From NCBI GenBank assembly GCA_937885475.1, contig CAKZZR010000125.1:1-10920 (forward strand): DNA of 10,920 bases. The letters are read 5' to 3'. This document shows, piece after piece, positions 6,467 to 10,920 of the stretch; position 1 is the stretch's first letter, and each line of letters starts with the position of its first letter. Below the pieces are notes generated by a model. That model did not search any database. It saw only the letters and a program-made list of their open reading frames with translations, and was not told the DNA's origin. Position numbers and translations under genes: made by a program. This DNA is from an uncultured Treponema sp. Its GTDB lineage: Bacteria; Spirochaetota; Spirochaetia; Treponematales; Treponemataceae.

Positions 6467-7724
6467 AGGTTTTCACCCTCCGCACCTTTCCATTCATATA
6501 GAATACATCCTTAGTCTTGAAGCCGCCGGACGTGTAGGACTCAACCACAAAATCGTTGTCAAAATACATATAGGTTATAAAATCGTCGGCCGCGCTGTAC
6601 ACGGTCTGCATACGAAGCACGCCGTCCTCATAATAAGAATAATCGGGCGTGCGGTCGCCGACCTTGTATTCATACACCTCGCGTTTAGAATGCACGCTCC
6701 GTACCTCAAGGCTCTGGCGGGCAATTCGCTCAAATTCCTCATACCACCGCTCCGAGATTTTTCCGTCCTCCGTGAACGTCCAGCGGGTAAGGCTTTCCAG
6801 AAGGTCGCCACGGCGAAGAATGCGATAATTCCGGCTTTCCGTTATGCGCCCTGCCTGATCGTAAGAAAAAACGCGGCGCATTTTGTCCTCGGTGAGCGTG
6901 CTTTTGCGCGGAATAAAAGCATCCTCGTCATATTCAAAATCCTGCACGCTGCGCACGGCGCTTGCATTGAAGTCTCCGGCATAATTCCAGAGTTCCTTCT
7001 TGAGCACGCGCATTTTTTCATCATAATAGAAGCGGACGAGATTTTTTTTGTCGCCGCGCACCACAATCCGCGCGGAATCCTTGTTCTGAACGGAAAAGAA
7101 TTCGTCGCCATATGAATACAGGACAAGATTCCCCTGTGCGTCGCGGATTTGCCGTTCTGAAACGCTTTCCGCCCGTTCCGCAGGAATGGAAAGAGCCGGA
7201 ATTTCTGGTTCGGAAGCCGAATCATCCGTCTGGGCGGAAGCATCTTGCGTTTCCGCAACCTCATCCAAGACCGCCTCCAGCTCCACCGGACGAACAATGA
7301 CAAACGCGCCGCCACCCGACGGAACGGAAGCAACGCCCGCGCCGGTGTCTGCCGTATCGTCAAATGCGGCATAGAAGTCCGCATAACCTATGTATTCAGG
7401 CAGAATGACATCGTACAGCCGCCCCGCTCCGTGCAAAAACGTCCAATGCACGCGGGAATACACAACGGAATCCCACACCGCGCAGTCAAACGCAGGAACC
7501 ACAGCCTTCGTCTCAAAGGCAGGATGCACGGCACCCGTCGTATTCAGCAGCCACAGATTGTAAAAATATTCCTGCATGGAAAAAACTGCGGGAGCCGCTT
7601 CCTGCACAACCAAAGACTGCGCTTCAGATGCGGATGGAACCTGCGCCGCACACAGAAGGGGCAAAGCCCCGCTTAAGAGAAAGCCTGCAAATCGCCAAAA
7701 AAAAACGCGCCTACGAACCGTCAA
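6456..7724 (-). CDS. Exported protein with YD/YwqK-like repeats, function unknown
   Basis: I do not recognise a named gene. The N-terminus (RRR, then hydrophobic residues 7-27, ending LLCAAQ) is a signal peptide, probably cut after Ala27. A Cys at 25 gives only a poor lipobox because Leu precedes it. Residues 45-125 are rich in Tyr, Phe and Trp. Residues 125-190 are a low-complexity Ala/Glu/Ser/Asp spacer. From about 195 to 421 the protein consists of short beta-hairpin-like units of the kind Y-x-D/E-x-G-K/R-I/V (for example YDQAGRIT, FTEDGKIS, YYEDGVLR, YMNGKVRR), like YD or YwqK/MORN-like repeats, so a periplasmic or cell-surface beta structure is likely. The start is TTG 7724, immediately after the ftsY TAA, with GGGG (7731-7734) six bases upstream. 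The end overlaps the first Lol permease, which hints at a link with lipoprotein export, but this is only context. Confidence 0.85.
   Translation of the reverse strand: MTVRRRVFFWRFAGFLLSGALPLLCAAQVPSASEAQSLVVQEAAPAVFSMQEYFYNLWLLNTTGAVHPAFETKAVVPAFDCAVWDSVVYSRVHWTFLHGAGRLYDVILPEYIGYADFYAAFDDTADTGAGVASVPSGGGAFVIVRPVELEAVLDEVAETQDASAQTDDSASEPEIPALSIPAERAESVSERQIRDAQGNLVLYSYGDEFFSVQNKDSARIVVRGDKKNLVRFYYDEKMRVLKKELWNYAGDFNASAVRSVQDFEYDEDAFIPRKSTLTEDKMRRVFSYDQAGRITESRNYRILRRGDLLESLTRWTFTEDGKISERWYEEFERIARQSLEVRSVHSKREVYEYKVGDRTPDYSYYEDGVLRMQTVYSAADDFITYMYFDNDFVVESYTSGGFKTKDVFYMNGKVRRVKTYEN
6477..6481 (-). promoter_or_regulatory. Ribosome binding site of the first Lol permease
   Basis: GGAGG (within GGAGGGTG, 6474-6481) upstream of ATG 6466 and inside the end of the preceding gene. 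This strong site supports translation from the overlapping start. Confidence 0.7.
7697..7705 (-). repeat. Nine-base homopolymer in a signal-peptide coding region
   Basis: A run of nine A on the plus strand (T9 in the coding sense) at codons 7-9 of the YD-repeat protein (RVFFW). A one-base change would truncate the protein just after its start. Confidence 0.9.
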
Positions 7725-8597
7725 TTACAGCCCCAAGAATGAATCAATGTAGCGCTCCGCATTGAAGAGCGCGATGTTCTCGTATTTTTCGCCGTCGCAC
7801 ACAAAGGCAACAGGAAGGTTAAGCTCCTTTCCGATGGAGATGGCAACGCCGCCCTTTGCAGTGGAATCGTATTTCGTAAGCACAAGCGCGTCCAAGCCGA
7901 CCGCCTCGTTGAACACCTCAGCCTGCCGGAGCGCGTTCTGCCCGGTGGTCGCGTCAATCACGAGGATTTTCTTATAGCAGCCCTCGTCCGCCTTCTCGCG
8001 GCAAATGCGGTCGATTTTCTGAAGCTCGCGCACCAGGTTTTCTTTGTTATGAAGGCGACCAGCGGTGTCTGCAAGCACAAGTCCATCTCCCTTCGCACGC
8101 ACGGCTTGTGCCGCATCAAACACCACGCTCGACGGGTCGCTTCCATGCTGATGACTCACCACGCGAAGCCCAAGCCGCTCGCCATGCAGGTTCAGCTGCT
8201 CAATGGCAGCAGCCCGGAACGTGTCCGCGCTGGCAAGCACCACGTTGCTAACACCCTTGTTCTTAAAATAGCGCCCCATTTTCGCGACGCTCGTGGTCTT
8301 TCCCACGCCGTTCACGCCAAGAATCATCCAGACATTCGTCCTGCCGCTTTGTGGCAGAAGCTCCGTTTCCTTCACATACTCAAGAAGAATGCGCTTAAGC
8401 TCAAGCCGCGTCTCGCGCTCGCCCGAAACATGATTTTTTGCGCACACCGTCTCAAGGCGTTCCGTTATCTCAAAGGCGGTTTTTGCGCCAACGTCCCCCT
8501 CTATAAGGCTGTCGGTCAAATCCTCAAAAAAAACGTCGTCGTCCTGACTTCCCTTAAAAAGATTCTTGAGCTTCTCTGCAAATGAAATTCTAGCCAT
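7725..8597 (-). CDS. ftsY: FtsY, signal recognition particle receptor GTPase
   Basis: Membrane-associated GTPase that receives SRP-ribosome complexes and passes them to the Sec translocon. At 290 residues it has the N and G domains only and lacks the long acidic A domain of Escherichia coli FtsY. G-domain motifs are GVNGVGKTT (94-102), DTFRAAA (125-131), DTAGR (177-181) and TKYD (241-244), then AKGGVAISI and a DGEKYENI closing motif (268-275). TKYD and the Cys in place of the first Gly of the usual GxGE are mild departures from common FtsY sequences, and all nucleotide-binding positions look usable. The short basic N-terminus (MARISFAEKLKNLFKG) could form the membrane-targeting helix. ATG 8597 has AAGGAAG six bases upstream. 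The gene lies between two genes for exported proteins and in the same run as the Lol exporter, which fits a shared role in envelope protein delivery. Confidence 0.97.
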   Translation of the reverse strand: MARISFAEKLKNLFKGSQDDDVFFEDLTDSLIEGDVGAKTAFEITERLETVCAKNHVSGERETRLELKRILLEYVKETELLPQSGRTNVWMILGVNGVGKTTSVAKMGRYFKNKGVSNVVLASADTFRAAAIEQLNLHGERLGLRVVSHQHGSDPSSVVFDAAQAVRAKGDGLVLADTAGRLHNKENLVRELQKIDRICREKADEGCYKKILVIDATTGQNALRQAEVFNEAVGLDALVLTKYDSTAKGGVAISIGKELNLPVAFVCDGEKYENIALFNAERYIDSFLGL

Positions 8598-8603
8598 TTT
8601 TTA

Positions 8604-8610
8604 CTTCCTT
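8604..8610 (-). promoter_or_regulatory. Ribosome binding site of ftsY
   Basis: AAGGAAG, six bases before ATG 8597 and overlapping the TAA stop of the upstream gene. It lies at the only intergenic gap seen in the window (8598-8608). Confidence 0.7.
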
Positions 8611-10393
8611 ATTTTTCTTGTTCCGAATCGTCGTTGGTATCCGTGTACAGTTCGTCCGCCTCATCAACTGACTGCTCTGACAGCTCCGCCTGCTTGCTCG
8701 CTTCCTCCGCCGCCCGCTTTGCGGCCCGCTTCTCATCGCGCGCACGGATTTTTGTCATCTTGCGCTCAGACACAGGTTTTGCCGTAGCAGGAAGCACCGT
8801 GTTCGCGGAATTCAAGTAGCGCACCAGCTCATACACGAACCACGCGCCGCACACGCCCGAAATTCCAATGGTAACGTAGGAGGCAGTCTGCCAGCTCCGA
8901 GCGTCGTCCAAAGGAACGCCGTAGTCGTAATTGTAGCCCCGCGCCGACGCATAGGAATTTCCATAGCAATAGAACGTGGGAATCAGCGAGACAATCAGCA
9001 GGCTGTAACTTCGGTACATCCATTTTCGTCGTGCTTCTATATAATCGCTTCGGTCAAACGCCTTGAGCGAGACCGCAAGGTTCGCGCCGTCAACCATGTC
9101 CTTCTGCAGAATCATAAAATCCGCCGTCTCGCCGTTCTCAGCAATAAAATGCCCCAGCGCCGCCTTTCCGTCTATGAAAATTTGCGAAAAACTGCTGTCG
9201 TCCTGCACCGAGCCGGAAAGAACTCCGTTCACAAATACATCGCCTGCCGCCGGACGCGAGAATGCAAGCGCAGCGCTTCCGTTTTTTGTACGCGTCATCA
9301 CAACCTTCACATGAAAGCGCCTGTTTCCGATGAAGGAATAGCTGGTCGCCACATCGTTAAACTCCGGCGCAGAGAACATAAGCGTATGAACGCCACTCTG
9401 CATGGTCAGCGCCGACGAAAGATTCTTGAACACAACGTCATCCACCGTAATCTGCACGCTTGAGCTGGCTTCCGGCGGCTCTATCTCAAAGGAAATCTCA
9501 ATAGGCATGCTGTCCGCAATGCGTGGCGTAAGCTGGCGTGCAAGCCCCACGGAAATAAGCTTAAGGTCGTCCATGTCGCCCACCTCCATAGCCGAGGCAA
9601 TGCGCACCGCTCCAGGAAACTGATACAGCGTAACCGCCACCGAAAGATACGCACCATACACCGTTACGACGCCGGTCATAAGACCGTTGATTTTTGCGTC
9701 AACGCACGCCTTGCTGAACGCAAACGACGAATAGCCTTCCTTAGAGACGCTTTCGCCGGGATCGAAGAGCCGCGTTATGTCATTCTGATAGAACGCGACC
9801 TTTTCTATCGTGCGCTCGTCCTCGTTCCGTCCAGGAATGAAGCCACGCAGCATACGCGCAAAGGAATTCCCGTCATTTTCCGGGTCAACCACGCGACCTT
9901 CCTCAATGCGCTTCTCGCGTTCCTTGTCTGCCTCTATGCGAGGTGCATACTTTTCACGGATTTTGCGCTCCTCAAGAAGGTTGTCATCTATCTGCTTCTG
10001 AATGGAACGGATTTTTTTGTCCTGCGCCTTCAGCTTTGAACGCAGGCGCGATTCCGTGTAATTTGTAAGAAGGATTGAGTCCCGCGTCTTAACTTCCTTT
10101 GAAAGCTGCAAAAAAAGAGACAGGCGTACACGGCGAAGCTCGTAGGATTCGCGGTCGTACTGTTCCTTTGCACGCGGCACGCGCACAAGGTTTTCTGCCA
10201 TCTGCTCCAAAATCAGACTCGGAAGAGCCTCGTTCACCGATGAAGAAATTCCCTTCTGCGAGAACGTGAATTTTTCTGCCGCAAGCGTCCATGTGCCTTC
10301 CGCAGCAGAACAGGGCAAGACGGCACAAAGACAGAATGCCAAAGAGAACAATTTTTTTTTGAGCGCGGACCTACAGTTCTTCGTCTTCGTCAC
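8609..10393 (-). CDS. Exported/membrane protein with coiled coil, PEGA-like domain and charged tail, function unknown
   Basis: I do not recognise a named gene. From GTG 10393 the protein has 594 residues: a signal peptide (KKK then LFSLAFCLCAVLPCSAA, cut near residue 31); a helical region with a Lys/Glu/Arg-rich coiled coil at about 115-166; a mixed domain to about 300; a PEGA-like beta domain at about 301-366 (starting IEPPEASSSVQITVDD and including GVHTLMFSAPEF); a second short beta unit with DVFVNGVLSG; two hydrophobic segments at about 462-478 and 504-527 joined by a Tyr-rich loop; and a tail rich in Lys/Arg/Ala that ends very acidic. PEGA-like domains are common in surface and envelope proteins of spirochaetes. 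The start is uncertain. No ATG is available; GTG 10393 keeps the basic start of the signal peptide, while TTG 10429 adds 12 residues overlapping prfB. It ends 11 bases before ftsY. Confidence 0.83.
   Translation of the reverse strand: MTKTKNCRSALKKKLFSLAFCLCAVLPCSAAEGTWTLAAEKFTFSQKGISSSVNEALPSLILEQMAENLVRVPRAKEQYDRESYELRRVRLSLFLQLSKEVKTRDSILLTNYTESRLRSKLKAQDKKIRSIQKQIDDNLLEERKIREKYAPRIEADKEREKRIEEGRVVDPENDGNSFARMLRGFIPGRNEDERTIEKVAFYQNDITRLFDPGESVSKEGYSSFAFSKACVDAKINGLMTGVVTVYGAYLSVAVTLYQFPGAVRIASAMEVGDMDDLKLISVGLARQLTPRIADSMPIEISFEIEPPEASSSVQITVDDVVFKNLSSALTMQSGVHTLMFSAPEFNDVATSYSFIGNRRFHVKVVMTRTKNGSAALAFSRPAAGDVFVNGVLSGSVQDDSSFSQIFIDGKAALGHFIAENGETADFMILQKDMVDGANLAVSLKAFDRSDYIEARRKWMYRSYSLLIVSLIPTFYCYGNSYASARGYNYDYGVPLDDARSWQTASYVTIGISGVCGAWFVYELVRYLNSANTVLPATAKPVSERKMTKIRARDEKRAAKRAAEEASKQAELSEQSVDEADELYTDTNDDSEQEK
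10352..10360 (-). repeat. Nine-base homopolymer in a signal-peptide coding region
   Basis: Nine T on the plus strand (A9 in the coding sense) encoding three Lys just before the hydrophobic core of the signal peptide of the PEGA-like protein, 11 bases after the prfB stop. Confidence 0.9.
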
Positions 10394-10920
10394 CTGAATC
10401 CATAGGAAGTCCCTTCCACTGCGCCACAAGGAAGGAATCCATAAATTGATCTATGTCGCCGTCCATGACAGCCTGTATGTTTCCTGACTCGCATTTGGTG
10501 CGGTGGTCCTTTACCATCGTGTAAGGCTGGAAAACGTAGCTTCGTATCTGGTTTCCCCAGGAAATATCCTTCTTTTCCGCACCGAATTTGGCGTTCTCCT
10601 TTTCCTTCTGCTCGCGGTAATATTCATAAAGGCGGGCGCGGAGCATGCTCATACAAGCCTGTCGGTTAAAAATCTGGCTGCGCTCGCTCTGGCAGGCAAC
10701 GACGATTCCAGTGGGAAGGTGCGTGAAGCGCACGGCTGAATCCGTCTTGTTCACATGCTGACCGCCCTTTCCGCCGGCACGGTATGTGTCGACGCGCAAA
10801 TCCTCAGGTCGAATCTCAACCTCTATGGAATCATCCAGAACAGGAAAGACGTACACGCTCGCAAATGAGGTGTGGCGGCGCGCATTCGCATCAAACGGCG
10901 AAATCCGCACTAGACGGTGG
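10371..10920 (-). CDS. prfB: Peptide chain release factor 2, C-terminal part (5' end outside window)
   Basis: Release factor that recognises UGA and UAA stop codons and triggers peptide release on the ribosome. The frame is open to the right edge (HRLVRISPFD at the border), so about half of the protein is missing. The SPF stop-codon-reading tripeptide (10893-10901) identifies RF2 rather than RF1. It is followed by ARRHTSFASV, the catalytic GGQ in GGKGGQHVNKT, and the conserved SDxxWG/QIRSY-like segment (DISWGNQIRSYVFQPY). Compared with Escherichia coli RF2, which ends soon after DQFIEASL, this protein continues past DQFMDSFL into a short tail ending DSGDEDEEL. The programmed frameshift site typical of prfB would lie outside the window. 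The last bases overlap the proposed start of the downstream exported-protein gene. Confidence 0.96.
   Translation of the reverse strand, partial: HRLVRISPFDANARRHTSFASVYVFPVLDDSIEVEIRPEDLRVDTYRAGGKGGQHVNKTDSAVRFTHLPTGIVVACQSERSQIFNRQACMSMLRARLYEYYREQKEKENAKFGAEKKDISWGNQIRSYVFQPYTMVKDHRTKCESGNIQAVMDGDIDQFMDSFLVAQWKGLPMDSGDEDEEL

Larger units (their letters stand above)
1..10920 (-). other. Probable single operon of ten co-directional genes
   Basis: All ten genes read the same way, with overlaps of 4 to 38 bases or direct abutment at every junction except an 11-base gap before ftsY. I found no hairpin-plus-T-run terminator and no room for an intergenic promoter, although promoters inside genes cannot be excluded by eye. 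No stretch over 300 bases lacks a gene. Confidence 0.75.

Noticed and set aside
7870..7877. FtsY G4 motif TKYD as a sign of a broken GTPase
   Set aside because: The Lys and Asp that contact guanine are kept and the middle position varies in the family; the other G motifs are intact.
8598..8608. Possible terminator or promoter in the only intergenic gap
   Set aside because: The gap is only 11 bases and holds the ftsY ribosome site; no inverted repeat with a T-run is present.
3170..9850. Recurrent ggaatttcc/ggaattccc words on the plus strand as a possible uptake or regulatory repeat
   Set aside because: They fall within coding sequence and mostly reflect repeated codon pairs (for example Glu-Ile-Pro or Gly-Asn-Ser) in scattered positions, without fixed spacing or orientation logic.

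Overview
The window is a densely packed run of genes, all on the minus strand. Transcription runs from high to low coordinates. Nothing convincing is encoded on the plus strand. The gene set and order suggest a spirochaete, most probably a Treponema-like species of moderate G+C. Pointers are a LolCDE-type lipoprotein exporter fused into an operon with ftsY and a peptide release factor, large exported proteins of unknown function, and a McsA/McsB/Clp group. The taxon is inferred from gene content and style; no rRNA or species marker is present.

In order of transcription the layout is: (1) the 3' part of prfB, peptide chain release factor 2, cut by the right edge; (2) a 594-residue exported or membrane protein with a coiled coil, a PEGA-like beta domain, two C-terminal membrane segments and a charged tail; (3) ftsY, the SRP receptor GTPase, in a short NG-only form; (4) a 422-residue exported protein with YD/YwqK-like repeats; (5) a LolC/E-type permease; (6) lolD, the ATPase; (7) a second LolC/E-type permease; (8) mcsA, a zinc-finger/UVR protein; (9) mcsB, a protein-arginine-kinase homologue; (10) the first 502 codons of a ClpC/ClpA-type AAA+ unfoldase, cut by the left edge.

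Neighbouring genes overlap by 4 to 38 bases or abut. The largest gap is 11 bases, between gene 2 and ftsY. No terminator, promoter, RNA gene, repeat array or mobile element was found, so the block is probably one translationally coupled operon whose promoter lies beyond the right edge. The theme is protein biogenesis at the envelope: translation termination, co-translational membrane targeting (FtsY), lipoprotein release from the inner membrane (Lol), and protein quality control (McsA/McsB/Clp).

The most interesting part is the left end. The McsB homologue aligns along its whole length with the Bacillus arginine kinase, but the three residues expected to do the chemistry (two Glu and one Cys) appear to be replaced, so it looks like a pseudokinase. 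The adjacent Clp ATPase has a ClpC-like N-domain that keeps both presumed phospho-arginine-binding glutamates, yet it lacks the middle domain that normally defines ClpC. Together with an intact McsA and no ctsR, this suggests a rewired McsA/McsB/Clp module.
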